A stretch of DNA of 64,000 bases from Spirochaetota bacterium (GTDB lineage Bacteria > Spirochaetota > Spirochaetia > SPDA01 > JAJSAL01): NCBI GenBank assembly GCA_024274705.1, contig JAJSAL010000011.1, positions 51,280-115,279 on the forward strand, read 5' to 3'. The notes below the pieces were generated by a model. It saw only the letters and a list, made by a program, of their open reading frames with translations. It had not been told where the DNA came from and did not search any database. The stretch's first letter is position 1. Every line of letters starts with the position of its first letter. Below, one piece after another: positions 1-9,009 of this stretch. The translations under genes and the position numbers were made by a program.

Positions 1-1208
1 GATACGATTCGGCCAGGCGGACCTGCGAACTCTGACATTGCCTCCAGGTTGTGCCGGATTCCAAAGGCTACACCTTCCAGGAGGGCTCTGTACAGGTGGG
101 ATTTTGTATGGCTTAAGGTGAGTCCTGCGATTACCCCCCGGGCCATGGGGTCGTTGATAGGTGTTCTCTCACCACTGAAATAGGGAAGTGCTAAAAGCCC
201 ATCCGATCCGGGTGGCACATCCGAAGCAGCAGTAGCGAGAGTTTCAAAAACGTTCCTATCCTCATTACTTGAAAACTGTTCCTTAAACCATTGGGTTACC
301 GCCCCTGTTGTCGCCATTCCTCCTGCAAGAACCGATGTTCCCGGGAAGAGGAATTCAGCAGGCCAGAATATCCCCCCCCGGGGAATACGGGAGGTAACCT
401 GTATTATGAAGTGAGAACTCCCGTACATGAGTAACATCTCTCCAGGAAAGGAAATACCTGCACTAATCGCCTCTGCAGCAGCGTCTGCCGTTCCAACGAT
501 AACCGGTGTTCCCTCTGCAAGGCCGGTATCTTTCGATGCGGAGAATGTTATGCAGCCTGCGATTTCGGTGGTCCAGCCCAGCTCGGGTAGCATTTCCCTG
601 CCGCATATATGGCAAAATGATTCAGGAGCCCAGGTTCTGTCCTCGAGGCTGTAGAGAGGGCCGTAGAAAGCGGCGGTGTAGTAATCCATTATCACCCGGC
701 CGGTGAGACGAAAGACCACATAGGAAGTAGAGGTCATGATTCTACTGGTTTCTCTCCATGTATCGGGCTCTTCCTGTTTCAGCCAGAGGACTTTTGGTCC
801 GGCTGACTGTGAGGAAAGCTCTGACCCGGTCATTTCGAGGATGCATTTCTTTCCAAGTTTTTCGGTAAGTTCACGAATCTGGGAAGTGGCCCTGGTATCG
901 ATACCGTAGAGGATACCCGGCCTGAGAGCCTTTCCTTCACTGTCAACAGGGACGACACAGGGAGCAATGGCGCTTGTGCCAACACACCTTATTTCCTTAG
1001 GGTTAATCCCCGAAATTTCAAGGAGCTGCCTGGTGAGATATGATAAATCGTTCCACCAGATTTTTTCAGGGTCATGTTCCGCCCATCCCTGCCTGGGGGA
1101 TTCGATAGTATGTGGTGTGTGCGCTTCGGCTGCTATCCTGCCGCTGCTATCGACGATAACCCCTTTTGAAGTGTATGTTCCAATATCGATTCCTAATACG
1201 TATTGCAT
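1..1208 (-). CDS. FGGY-family carbohydrate kinase, 3' end beyond window
   Basis: Cytoplasmic sugar kinase of the xylulokinase/gluconokinase superfamily, which phosphorylates a pentose, hexose or polyol with ATP. The reading frame is open from an ATG at 1206-1208 to the window edge (about 402 codons, no stop), so the C-terminus is missing; the usual length is about 490-520 residues. The N-terminus has the phosphate-binding segment GIDIGTYTSKGVIVD, then QGWAEHDP, and later PYFSGERTPINDP and LLEGVAFGIRHNLE of the second FGGY domain. It follows the URO-D gene by 41 bases on the same strand, so the two are probably co-transcribed. The substrate cannot be read from sequence; the sugar importer next door suggests a carbohydrate taken up by it. 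Confidence 0.9.
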   Translation of the reverse strand, partial: MQYVLGIDIGTYTSKGVIVDSSGRIAAEAHTPHTIESPRQGWAEHDPEKIWWNDLSYLTRQLLEISGINPKEIRCVGTSAIAPCVVPVDSEGKALRPGILYGIDTRATSQIRELTEKLGKKCILEMTGSELSSQSAGPKVLWLKQEEPDTWRETSRIMTSTSYVVFRLTGRVIMDYYTAAFYGPLYSLEDRTWAPESFCHICGREMLPELGWTTEIAGCITFSASKDTGLAEGTPVIVGTADAAAEAISAGISFPGEMLLMYGSSHFIIQVTSRIPRGGIFWPAEFLFPGTSVLAGGMATTGAVTQWFKEQFSSNEDRNVFETLATAASDVPPGSDGLLALPYFSGERTPINDPMARGVIAGLTLSHTKSHLYRALLEGVAFGIRHNLEAMSEFAGPPGRIV

Positions 1209-1249
1209 ATGCTTTTAAAACATGTATTATAGGATAAAGTATCAACTGG

Positions 1250-2374
1250 TCAAGGAAAACTGAAATTTTTAACACATTCAACCATAGCTACAATGTTCGC
1301 TGGAGGAACATCGGCCTGTATGGCATGGGACGGTGCTATGATAACACCGCCCTGCTCTGCGTGTAGGGAGGTCATCACCTGTCCGGTTACCTCTCCGATG
1401 TCTTCCGGTGTCCCGTTCGGGAGGAGTTCCTGGATATCTATCCCCCCGTGAAACACTATTTCTCCGCCAAAAGAGTCGTAAAGCAGTCCAGGGTCCATGC
1501 CTGTTGCAAGAGGCTGCAGCGGGTCGAGGATTTCTATTCCGGATTCAATGAGGTCCGGTATGTAATCGACAATCGAACCGCAGGAGTGAAGCATGACTTT
1601 CGCCTCATAATTGATCTTTTTAAGTTTTTCCGATACCGACTGCCATCGCCGTGCAAGTGGAGGAAGAAGAATATCCTGGAAAACCTCCGGGGAGTACAGC
1701 GGACCGGTCTGCATACCCAGGTCTTCTCCTGAGACTTTCAGGATCTGCAGGTATTACCCTGCCGCTTCAACGGCAACGATATCTCTGGATGTGTAAATGT
1801 CGGCAATCGTCTCCAGAAGTTTTCGGATAAAATTCTGGTCGGTCAACACTCTTACAAACCACTCTTCCAATCCTAAAAGATAGGTTGCAGTCTCCAGAAT
1901 AGAACCACCGAATCTTCCGACAAGAGCCAGTTCTGTATTGTGAAAAAGGGTATCCGCCTCCCGGTGGGTCTCCTCTGCCTTTTCCATCGGCCTGGATTCA
2001 GGCCAGGGAAATTCTTTCAGATCCCGGCAGGACGCCCGGGCTAAAGGATGACTGGTTGCCTCGTAGTATTCACCCCGGGCTTGCCTGACCAGCTTCCAGC
2101 TTATTCCCCATTCATCCACCAAAGATTCCGGGAGAACCACCGGAAGGTCCTTCTGTTTTCCGAGTTTAACGGAGATACAGTCTATTCCAAGGAGGGAGAG
2201 GAATTCCGGATGAGGTACTACTTCCATGGCCAGATTTGGCATTGGATCCGTGTAGTCTGAGAAGTTTATGTACTGTTTCAGCGACCGGTATGACGAAAGG
2301 GTAGGGTTGATGTCGATGGGCGTCTTGCCAGGGCACTTGAAGTGGAGAGCCGCGTCAACACACTCTCTCGATGT
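1250..2374 (-). pseudogene. URO-D family (MtaA/CmuA-like) protein interrupted by an in-frame TAA
   Basis: Member of the uroporphyrinogen decarboxylase superfamily, of the branch that holds cobalamin-dependent methyltransferases rather than HemE. The start is ATG 2374 because AGGAGG lies just upstream; an upstream ATG at 2410 has no such site. The N-terminal half runs to a TAA at 1754-1756 and the same frame continues without any shift through SGEDLGMQTGP, LHSCG and IVFHGGID, all family motifs, to a stop at 1250. The full reading would be about 374 codons, normal for the family. The continuation has an ATG at 1714 but no ribosome binding site that I can see. I infer one gene with a nonsense codon. 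It may be dead, read through, or a sequence error. Confidence 0.8.
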
Positions 2375-2430
2375 CATCAGAAAACCTCCTGCAAACGTGC
2401 GTTGCTGCACAAGGAAAACGTATTAAACTA

Positions 2431-2453
2431 TTTGAACAAATTTATCGTTCAAA
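2431..2453. promoter_or_regulatory. candidate operator, 7-bp inverted repeat
   Basis: Perfect inverted repeat TTTGAAC-9 bases-GTTCAAA in the divergent region between the URO-D gene and the sugar-binding protein gene. DeoR-family repressors bind repeats of this kind, and a DeoR gene closes this cluster at 7411-8184. Assignment to that regulator is inference. Confidence 0.45.
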
Positions 2454-2519
2454 GTCAATTATCTATGCGGATTGTGTATTGCCATGGGTTCTAAACCTAA
2501 AATATTTAATTAAAAACAT

Positions 2520-2548
2520 TTGACATATTTTAAAAGTGAGTTTACACT
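2520..2548 (+). promoter_or_regulatory. sigma70-type promoter of the sugar importer operon
   Basis: TTGACA at 2520-2525, 17-base spacer, TACACT at 2543-2548, preceded by an A/T-rich stretch that could act as an UP element. It lies 39 bases before the ATG of the binding-protein gene. Confidence 0.6.
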
Positions 2549-2586
2549 ACATCAGTAGAATCAATATCTGTTTAGAGGAGGATACT

Positions 2587-3624
2587 ATGAAAAGATTCTT
2601 ACTGTTAGGTTTCTTAGTTCTGTTCATCGCTGGTTTCTCATTTGCCGGAGGACAGAAAGAGACAGCATCAGAGAAAGAACTATTCGAGATTGTCATGGTG
2701 GTTAAACTCGAAGGCGTTGCCTGGTTTGATAACATGCGCCTTGGAATTCAGGATTTTGATAAAGAACATCCTGATGTCAAGGCTTATCAGATTGGAGCAG
2801 ACACTGCAGACCCGGCTGCTCAGGTAGCGCTCATTGAAGACCTCATTGCCAAGGGGGTAGACGCTATTCTGGTAGTACCGAATGATCCTGAGTCTCTTGT
2901 TCCCGTATTCAAAAAGGCAAATGATGCTGGAATACTTACCTTTACCCATGAAGCTTCTAATCAGAAACAGGTTAGCTTTGACATAGAAGCATTCGACAAC
3001 ATCGCATACGGCCGTCACATGATGGATGTCATGGCCGAGTGGATGGGCGAAGAAGGTCAGTGGCAGCCCTTTGTGGGTCATCTGACATCAACTACTCACA
3101 ATGAATGGGTTGATGGCGAGGAAATGCAAGCAAAGGAAAAGTACCCCGGTCTTTCTATGGCCACGGACAGGATTGAGGAGAAGGAAAACCAACAGCTCGC
3201 TTACGAGAAATCTCTCGAGCTTCTTAAGACGTATCCCGATCTTAAAGCGATCATGGGGAGTGCCATGAGTACCGTTCCCGGGGCTGCCCAGGCTATCGAG
3301 GAGAAGGGCCTTATCGGGAAAGTAGCTGCATTCGGTACCTGTCTCCCGTCGGTTGCGGGGGATTACCTGATAAGCGGTGCGGCAAAGTCCATTCATTTCT
3401 GGGTTCCTGCGGACGCAGGATATGTGACAACAATGGTTGCCTACAAGATGCTTAAGGGTGAAAAGATCACCGAAGGAATGGACCTGGGAAGACCCGGTTA
3501 CAATAATATCATAATTAGAAAGAATGCAGATGGTGTTCCTGTGATCTATGGACAGGCATGGGTAGACGTCAACAAAGACAATCTCGATGATTGGAAGACA
3601 GCTTCGGGAGAATATGAACTGTAA
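2587..3624 (+). CDS. Periplasmic sugar-binding protein of an ABC importer (LsrB/RhaS-like)
   Basis: Exported solute-binding protein (Peripla_BP_4 type) that delivers a sugar or AI-2-like ligand to the importer encoded downstream. The start is ATG 2587, behind GAGGAGG. Residues 1-20 form a signal peptide (hydrophobic core LLLGFLVLFIAGFSFA) and the mature end begins GGQKE, as in many spirochaete binding proteins; there is no lipobox cysteine. The body shows the two-lobed pattern, for example QVALIEDLIAKGVDAILVVP and GSAMSTVPGAAQAIEEKG. At 345 residues it has the usual family length. It is the first gene of the importer operon and is followed by a hairpin that probably makes its transcript more abundant than that of the ATPase. 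The exact ligand is unknown. Confidence 0.9.
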   Translation: MKRFLLLGFLVLFIAGFSFAGGQKETASEKELFEIVMVVKLEGVAWFDNMRLGIQDFDKEHPDVKAYQIGADTADPAAQVALIEDLIAKGVDAILVVPNDPESLVPVFKKANDAGILTFTHEASNQKQVSFDIEAFDNIAYGRHMMDVMAEWMGEEGQWQPFVGHLTSTTHNEWVDGEEMQAKEKYPGLSMATDRIEEKENQQLAYEKSLELLKTYPDLKAIMGSAMSTVPGAAQAIEEKGLIGKVAAFGTCLPSVAGDYLISGAAKSIHFWVPADAGYVTTMVAYKMLKGEKITEGMDLGRPGYNNIIIRKNADGVPVIYGQAWVDVNKDNLDDWKTASGEYEL

Positions 3625-3669
3625 TTACAGCGTGTCGATTTAGTAAGCTGTAAGAGAAAACTGTATAAT

Positions 3670-3713
3670 GATGTTGGTTGGGAATGAATGTTTCCAACCA
3701 ACATTTCTTTTTG
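3670..3713 (+). terminator. hairpin with T-tract after the binding-protein gene
   Basis: ATGTTGGTTGG at 3671-3681 pairs with CCAACCAACAT at 3694-3704, followed by TTCTTTTT. It is shaped like a Rho-independent terminator but sits inside the transport operon, so it probably causes partial termination or stabilises the upstream mRNA. Confidence 0.75.
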
Positions 3714-3806
3714 CAATTACTGAAGATCAGAAAAAACCTTTGAAATAACAAGTGCAATCTGTAATAATAGGCATGCGAAGTGCGTTATGACGGAAGGTGG
3801 TGTTTT

Positions 3807-5306
3807 TTGGGACCATTTCTTGAAGTAAAAAATATCAGTAAAGCATTTGCGGGCGTACAGGCGCTGGATAGTGTAAGTCTCTCCATCGATGCGGGAGAGA
3901 TACATTGTCTCGTTGGGGAGAACGGTTCCGGTAAGTCGACATTGATAAAAACCATAGGCGGTGTATTAACTCCGGACAGGGGAGAGATATGGATACACGG
4001 GCACCATTATACTGCTCTGCATGCTATCGATGCTATACGGGGGGGGATCCAGATCATCTACCAGGACCTCTCTCTCTTTCCGAATATTACCGTAGCAGAA
4101 AACATTTCTCTGAATCAGGCTATAGAAAGGGGAAATGCAATTATAAGCCGTAAGAAAATGATACAGATTGCAGAAAATGCCCTTGCGGAAGTCGGTGAGG
4201 AATGCGACCTCTATGAAAAAGTGGAGAATATATCGATGTCGAGAAAGCAGGTTGTTGCTATCTGCAGGGCACTTACACAAAACGCCCGTATTATTATCAT
4301 GGATGAACCTACCTCAGCCATTACCAAAGCGGAAATCGACCACCTGTTTTCCGTAATCATGCGCCTGAAAGAGAAGGGAATCTCTATTCTGTTTGTAAGT
4401 CATAAACTAAGTGAAGTGTTTGAAATTGCGGAGAATGTTACTATCCTCCGGGATGGGAAGAAAGTGGGGGACTACAAGGCGATTGATCTGGATAATGACA
4501 AGCTCACCTATCTGATGACCGGACAGAAGATTGAATATACACCGTATGTTTACAATGAAAAGGGAGTCCAGGAAAAACCCCTCCTGGAAGTAAGAAATAT
4601 GACCCGGAAAGGGCATTATGAAGATATCTGTTTTTCCCTCAAAAAGGGGGAAATTCTGGGAATTACCGGGTTACTAGGGTCTGGAAGAACAGAAATAGCT
4701 CTGTCGCTTTTTGGACTGAACAAGCCGGATTCCGGCGAAATATTTCTCGAGGGAAAGCCGGTAAAAATCCATTCTCCTTCCGATGCCATTGAACTTGGTA
4801 TAAGTTATCTGGCGGAAGACAGGCTGACACAGGGACTCTTTGAAGAAAAATCAATTGGTGACAATATAGTGGTTACCGTTTTGAAAAGTCTGTTGAATAA
4901 ATTTCGAATTATTATGGGAGACAGGAAAAGGAACGTTGAAGAGAGGTGGCTTGAAGAGCTTAAAATCAAAGCACCCTCTGCAGAGACGACTGTATTCAGT
5001 CTTTCCGGGGGAAATCAGCAGCGAGTTGTACTTGCGAAATGGCTCGCCACGCAGCCAAAGGTGTTCATCCTCGATGGTCCGACCGTTGGAATCGACATTG
5101 CCTCTAAAAGCAATATACATGATATCATAAACAAACTTGCCCTGGAGGGAATGGGGATTATCATGATTTCCGATGAGATCCCGGAGATTCTGCACAATTG
5201 TAACAGGGTGCTGGCCATACGGGATGGAAGAATTATCTCCGAGTTTCGGGATACAAGAGATACTACAGAAAACGAACTTTTTGCTATTACATCAGGTAAA
5301 GGTTGA
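3807..5306 (+). CDS. Sugar ABC importer ATPase with two nucleotide-binding domains
   Basis: Cytoplasmic ATPase of the RbsA/MglA/LsrA class. The N-terminal domain has Walker A GENGSGKST, a signature region SMSRKQVVAICRAL and Walker B IIIMDEPTSAI. The C-terminal domain has the degenerate Walker A typical of the second half (LLGSGRTE), signature SLSGGNQQRV and VFILDGPTVGID. Total about 500 residues, normal for this class. The start is uncertain: TTG 3807 sits 8 bases behind AGGTGG and directly before the conserved FLEVKNISKAF; GTG 3780 is also in frame. It ends 16 bases before the first permease gene. Confidence 0.93.
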   Translation: MGPFLEVKNISKAFAGVQALDSVSLSIDAGEIHCLVGENGSGKSTLIKTIGGVLTPDRGEIWIHGHHYTALHAIDAIRGGIQIIYQDLSLFPNITVAENISLNQAIERGNAIISRKKMIQIAENALAEVGEECDLYEKVENISMSRKQVVAICRALTQNARIIIMDEPTSAITKAEIDHLFSVIMRLKEKGISILFVSHKLSEVFEIAENVTILRDGKKVGDYKAIDLDNDKLTYLMTGQKIEYTPYVYNEKGVQEKPLLEVRNMTRKGHYEDICFSLKKGEILGITGLLGSGRTEIALSLFGLNKPDSGEIFLEGKPVKIHSPSDAIELGISYLAEDRLTQGLFEEKSIGDNIVVTVLKSLLNKFRIIMGDRKRNVEERWLEELKIKAPSAETTVFSLSGGNQQRVVLAKWLATQPKVFILDGPTVGIDIASKSNIHDIINKLALEGMGIIMISDEIPEILHNCNRVLAIRDGRIISEFRDTRDTTENELFAITSGKG

Positions 5307-5322
5307 GAGAAAGGAAAGGTTG

Positions 5323-6330
5323 ATGTTCAAGACATTACTCAGGCGCAATGAAACATATCTTTTCTTTATAATAGTAGTATTCGGTTTTGCCGTAACGATG
5401 GTCAATCCTACTTTTCTCACCGTCGAAAATATGTTCGACCTCATAAAGAGCAGCTCCGGGATGGCTATCCTGGCAATCGGTTTTTTTGTGGGTTTGCTAT
5501 CCGGTGGGATAGATATTTCCTTCCCCGCTATTGCAATTTCCGGGCAGTACATCGCTGTAAACAGTCTTATAGCTCTGGGAGTAGATAACCTTTTACTTGC
5601 TTTTGTCATTTCCTGTGCGATTGGAATAGCCTTCGGGGCAGTGAATGCCTTTCTTATCTCTACATTCAAGCTTCCGACACTCATAGTCACGCTGGGAACG
5701 ATGAATATTTTCCATGGCGCGCTTCTTGAATTCGTAGGAACAAAGGCAGTCAATACGGGACAGCTTCCCGACTGTTTTAAAACCTTCGGAAAGCTTAATA
5801 TACTCTCCCTTACGCGGGCTGATGGTACTCAATACGGGTTATCCGTGTTTGTATTATTCGTTATCGGGTCGGTTTTACTGACATGGTTCATCCTGAGGTT
5901 TACCCTCCTGGGAAAGGGAATATACGCTATAGGCGGAAGTTACGAAGCTGCGAAGCGGTCGGGATTCAACATCCGGAAAATACAGTTTTTTATCTACAGT
6001 TACATCGGTTTCCTGGCAGGTATCATGGGTGTGATGCATCTTTCTCTTATACGGTACGGCAACCCGAACTACATCATGGATACAGAGCTCCTAAAGGTTA
6101 TCGCTGCTGTCGTTATAGGCGGATCTCGTATTACCGGGGGAAGCGGTACAATAGTCGGAACCCTTTTAGGAGTGGTAATGATGGTAATTCTCGAGAAGAA
6201 CCTTGTTCTGCTGGGGCTCTCTTCGTACTGGCATCAGTTCTTTACCGGTTTAATCATTGTCGCTGGAGTAAGCATTACCCATTTCCAGGCAAAGATGCAG
6301 AGAAAAAGGAGCCTTTCTTTTGCTGAGTAA
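5323..6330 (+). CDS. Sugar ABC importer permease 1
   Basis: Inner-membrane permease of the RbsC/LsrC family (BPD_transp_2), 335 residues with about eight to ten hydrophobic segments. Family hallmarks are GIDISFPAIAISGQ near residue 65, LIVTLGTMNIFHG near 125 and VVIGGSRITGGSGT near 265. Start ATG 5323 follows GAAAGG; an upstream in-frame ATG at 5173 lies inside the ATPase gene and is rejected. Its end overlaps the second permease gene. Together with permease 2 it should form the heterodimeric channel. Confidence 0.92.
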   Translation: MFKTLLRRNETYLFFIIVVFGFAVTMVNPTFLTVENMFDLIKSSSGMAILAIGFFVGLLSGGIDISFPAIAISGQYIAVNSLIALGVDNLLLAFVISCAIGIAFGAVNAFLISTFKLPTLIVTLGTMNIFHGALLEFVGTKAVNTGQLPDCFKTFGKLNILSLTRADGTQYGLSVFVLFVIGSVLLTWFILRFTLLGKGIYAIGGSYEAAKRSGFNIRKIQFFIYSYIGFLAGIMGVMHLSLIRYGNPNYIMDTELLKVIAAVVIGGSRITGGSGTIVGTLLGVVMMVILEKNLVLLGLSSYWHQFFTGLIIVAGVSITHFQAKMQRKRSLSFAE

Positions 6331-7375
6331 GATGAAACTGAAAATAAGAAATTCCGAGAATTTTGCTCTTTTCCTCATTATGCTGGCGTCAATTATTGTA
6401 ATCTCGGTGTTCCTCCCGCAGAAGTTTCTCACGCTGATCAATTTTCAGTCAATGACAAGCCAGTTTCCGGAATACGGGTTGCTTGCCCTGGCAATAATGC
6501 TGGCGATGATCACCGGTGGAATCGATCTTTCAGTTGTATCGATAGCAAATTTAAGCGGGGTCATGGCCGCACTTGTTTTGGTTCAACATGGTCCAGCTGA
6601 ATCTGCCGGTACCCCGGTGGGTGTCGTCATTTTACTGGCAATTATCGCCGCTATCGTAACATCGATTGTTTGCGGGCTTATTAACGGTCTCGTGATTACC
6701 ATTGCGGGTGTTCCCGCAATCATTGCTACCCTTGGTACAAACAGCCTGTTTATGGGTATAGCGATAATAGTCACCAAAGGGCACGGATTACAGGGTTTCC
6801 CCGAGGAGTTTCTTTTTTTCGGAAGCGGTACTGTTTTAATGATTCCCATGCCGCTCATAATTTTCATCCTGGCGGCAGTCGTTATATCCATAGTGCTCAA
6901 CCGGACGAAACAGGGATTCAACATGTATATGATAGGGTCGAGTCCGGTTGTATCGAGATTTTCGGGAATAGATAATACCCGTGTACTGATTAAAACCTAT
7001 ATGCTGGCTGGTTTGCTTGCAGGAATAGCCTCTATGATTATCATTTCAAGGGTCAATTCCATGCGGCCCGGGTACGGGTATGCCTACCTGCTTTTGGGGG
7101 TTCTAATAGCAATTCTCGGAGGAACGGACCCTGCCGGAGGACGAGGCAATGTTTTAGGACTGACTATGGCAATTGTGATACTGCAGATCCTTCAGAGTGG
7201 TTTAAATATTCTGGGGTTTACTCCGTTTTTCAAGAAATTCATCTGGGGTCTGATACTTATCTTAGCAATGGTAATCCATTACCTGAGAGAGAACGGGCAG
7301 GGCAGGCGGTTGTTTAGGAAGTTTTCCCGGGGGCTGAGAAAGCGTTTGGATACCCGGGTGACCGGAAAAGAATAA
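6320..7375 (+). CDS. Sugar ABC importer permease 2
   Basis: Second RbsC/LsrD-type permease, 351 residues, multi-spanning. It has GGIDLSVVSIANLSG near residue 70, GVPAIIATLGTNSLFMG near 130 and ILGGTDPAGGRGNVLG near 270. TTG 6320 overlaps the previous gene by 11 bases and has AAGGAG eight bases upstream; ATG 6332 is the alternative. The overlap suggests translational coupling, which would keep the two permeases in equal amounts. It is the last gene of the operon and converges with the DeoR gene. Confidence 0.92.
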   Translation: MLSKMKLKIRNSENFALFLIMLASIIVISVFLPQKFLTLINFQSMTSQFPEYGLLALAIMLAMITGGIDLSVVSIANLSGVMAALVLVQHGPAESAGTPVGVVILLAIIAAIVTSIVCGLINGLVITIAGVPAIIATLGTNSLFMGIAIIVTKGHGLQGFPEEFLFFGSGTVLMIPMPLIIFILAAVVISIVLNRTKQGFNMYMIGSSPVVSRFSGIDNTRVLIKTYMLAGLLAGIASMIIISRVNSMRPGYGYAYLLLGVLIAILGGTDPAGGRGNVLGLTMAIVILQILQSGLNILGFTPFFKKFIWGLILILAMVIHYLRENGQGRRLFRKFSRGLRKRLDTRVTGKE

Positions 7376-7410
7376 AAACTTAAGAATAACCGGCGCCAGG
7401 GCCTGTCATA

Positions 7411-8184
7411 TTACACCACTATGAGTTCTATTCCACAGTCTGTTATTCCCGTTGCTGTTTCCGGGTCTACATTTCCATCTGTAATAATCGTGTCCACACT
7501 CGAAAGATCTGCAACCCTGTAGAGGCTGCTTTTTCCGAATTTCGAAGAATCTGCGATTACAAACACCTGTTTGCCTGCATTGATGATTTTCCGTTTCGTA
7601 CCGACTTCGAATTCCGATACATTGGTAATACCAGTATGGATGTCAAGGGCATCCACAGAGAGAAAAACTTTGTTCGGTGTGAACTGATCGAGGTTTTTAA
7701 CGGCCTGAAGTCCTCCAACTGTATAGTACCCAGGCCTGATGATCCCGCCGATGATTATAGCTTCGATACCTTCATATCTACCCAACTCTTCTGCAATTTT
7801 TACATCCAGGGTTATAACGTGTACATTTTTTTTCTGATAGAGAAGTTGTGAAAGAAACAAGCATGTAGTGCCTGAATCGATTACGATATTATCCCCGTTT
7901 TCGATAAACTCGCTGGCTCTCTGAGCTATTGCCTTTTTTTCTTCCACGTTGAGACCTAGCTTAAGCTCGAACATGTATTCGAGCCCTTTCATCTTTCTGT
8001 TCAGGATGAGTCCGCCGTGAACCCTTTCAATTTCTGACTGCTGCTGGTCTGAAATGATCCTGATCAAATCACGTCGTATGGAAGATTCAGATACATTAAA
8101 AACCCGGGCAAGAAAGACAGTAGAGAGGTTACCTTTCTCTTCCAGGAGCTCGAGGATTCTCCGGATTCTCTCGCGACGGTTCAA
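7411..8184 (-). CDS. DeoR-family transcriptional regulator
   Basis: Sugar-responsive repressor. Residues 1-55 form the DeoR winged helix (RIRRILELLEEKG, VSESSIRRDL). The remaining part is the DeoRC sensor, a ribose-5-phosphate-isomerase-like fold that binds phosphorylated sugars, with VIDSGTTCLFL and VFVIADSSKFG motifs. 257 residues, usual length. TTG 8184 is the start, behind GGAG. It lies 21 bases downstream of the BtpA-like gene on the same strand, so the two form an operon. It probably controls the importer and kinase genes to its left; the repeat at 2431-2453 is a candidate site. Confidence 0.9.
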   Translation of the reverse strand: MNRRERIRRILELLEEKGNLSTVFLARVFNVSESSIRRDLIRIISDQQQSEIERVHGGLILNRKMKGLEYMFELKLGLNVEEKKAIAQRASEFIENGDNIVIDSGTTCLFLSQLLYQKKNVHVITLDVKIAEELGRYEGIEAIIIGGIIRPGYYTVGGLQAVKNLDQFTPNKVFLSVDALDIHTGITNVSEFEVGTKRKIINAGKQVFVIADSSKFGKSSLYRVADLSSVDTIITDGNVDPETATGITDCGIELIVV

Positions 8185-8205
8185 AGACTATTCTCCAGGA
8201 GTGTT

Positions 8206-9009
8206 TTACCTGATCCTTTTAGCCTTGTCCATAAATGCTTTTACCCGGTTTTTATCTACGTCATTCCAGATATAGCCGTCTTTCTTGAATGTTGTTCCGA
8301 CAACAGCTCCGTCGGCAACTGAAAGCTGTTCTTCACAGTTCTTAATTTTCACTCCCGTATTTGCGAAGATGACAGTTCCGGGTACCGCTTCCTTCACTTT
8401 TTTAAGGACACTGACGGAGGTTTCCACCCCGGCAACAATCCCGGAGACGCAGAGGGCGTCAGGTTCGGTATTGAAAACCGTGGAACGGGCTATTTCCTCG
8501 TGGTCCCTGGAAGCAAGATATACCGCAGCTTCCGGGACGATATTGAAGAGAAGCTTTATCGATTCGCCATGAACGGCGTATTGATGGCGGATGACCTCAC
8601 CGCAGTTAGTATTCCATATCCCAAAATCGCTTGCATATGCTCCCGTAAAAATTTCGCGTACAAAGAGGGCTCCTGAAGCGACGGCGAGGTCGATAGATGC
8701 CATGGGGTCCCACAGTACATTGACGCCAAAAGGTACCTTTATCTCGCTTTTCAATTCTCCTATAATGCGGGCCATTGTTGCATAAACCAGGGGATCAACC
8801 TTTGTAACATAGGGTATGCTGTACTCATTTGAGAACATAATTCCGTCTACCCCCCCTTCCTGGAGCGCCCTCAGGTCCTCCCTTCCCTTCTCAACGAGCC
8901 AGTCGACACCTTTATGTGGATCGTACTTGGGATCACCCGGCATAGCATGCAGGTGGCACATAGCGATAATTGGTTTTTTTGTACCAAACAGTTCTTCTGT
9001 CCAGTTCAT
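8206..9009 (-). CDS. BtpA/SgcQ family TIM-barrel protein
   Basis: Belongs to the BtpA family, predicted (beta/alpha)8 barrels that occur in carbohydrate operons (SgcQ of the E. coli sgc genes) and, in cyanobacteria, affect photosystem I; the chemistry is not established. 267 residues, typical. Conserved features seen: MCHLHAMPGDPKYD near residue 17, DGIMFSNEYSIPY near 55, FGVNVLWDPMASIDLAVASG near 95, and NTGVKIKN with GTTFKKDG near the C-terminus. ATG 9009 has AGGAGG in front. It is the first gene of an operon with the DeoR regulator, which supports a role in the same sugar pathway. Confidence 0.88.
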   Translation of the reverse strand: MNWTEELFGTKKPIIAMCHLHAMPGDPKYDPHKGVDWLVEKGREDLRALQEGGVDGIMFSNEYSIPYVTKVDPLVYATMARIIGELKSEIKVPFGVNVLWDPMASIDLAVASGALFVREIFTGAYASDFGIWNTNCGEVIRHQYAVHGESIKLLFNIVPEAAVYLASRDHEEIARSTVFNTEPDALCVSGIVAGVETSVSVLKKVKEAVPGTVIFANTGVKIKNCEEQLSVADGAVVGTTFKKDGYIWNDVDKNRVKAFMDKAKRIR

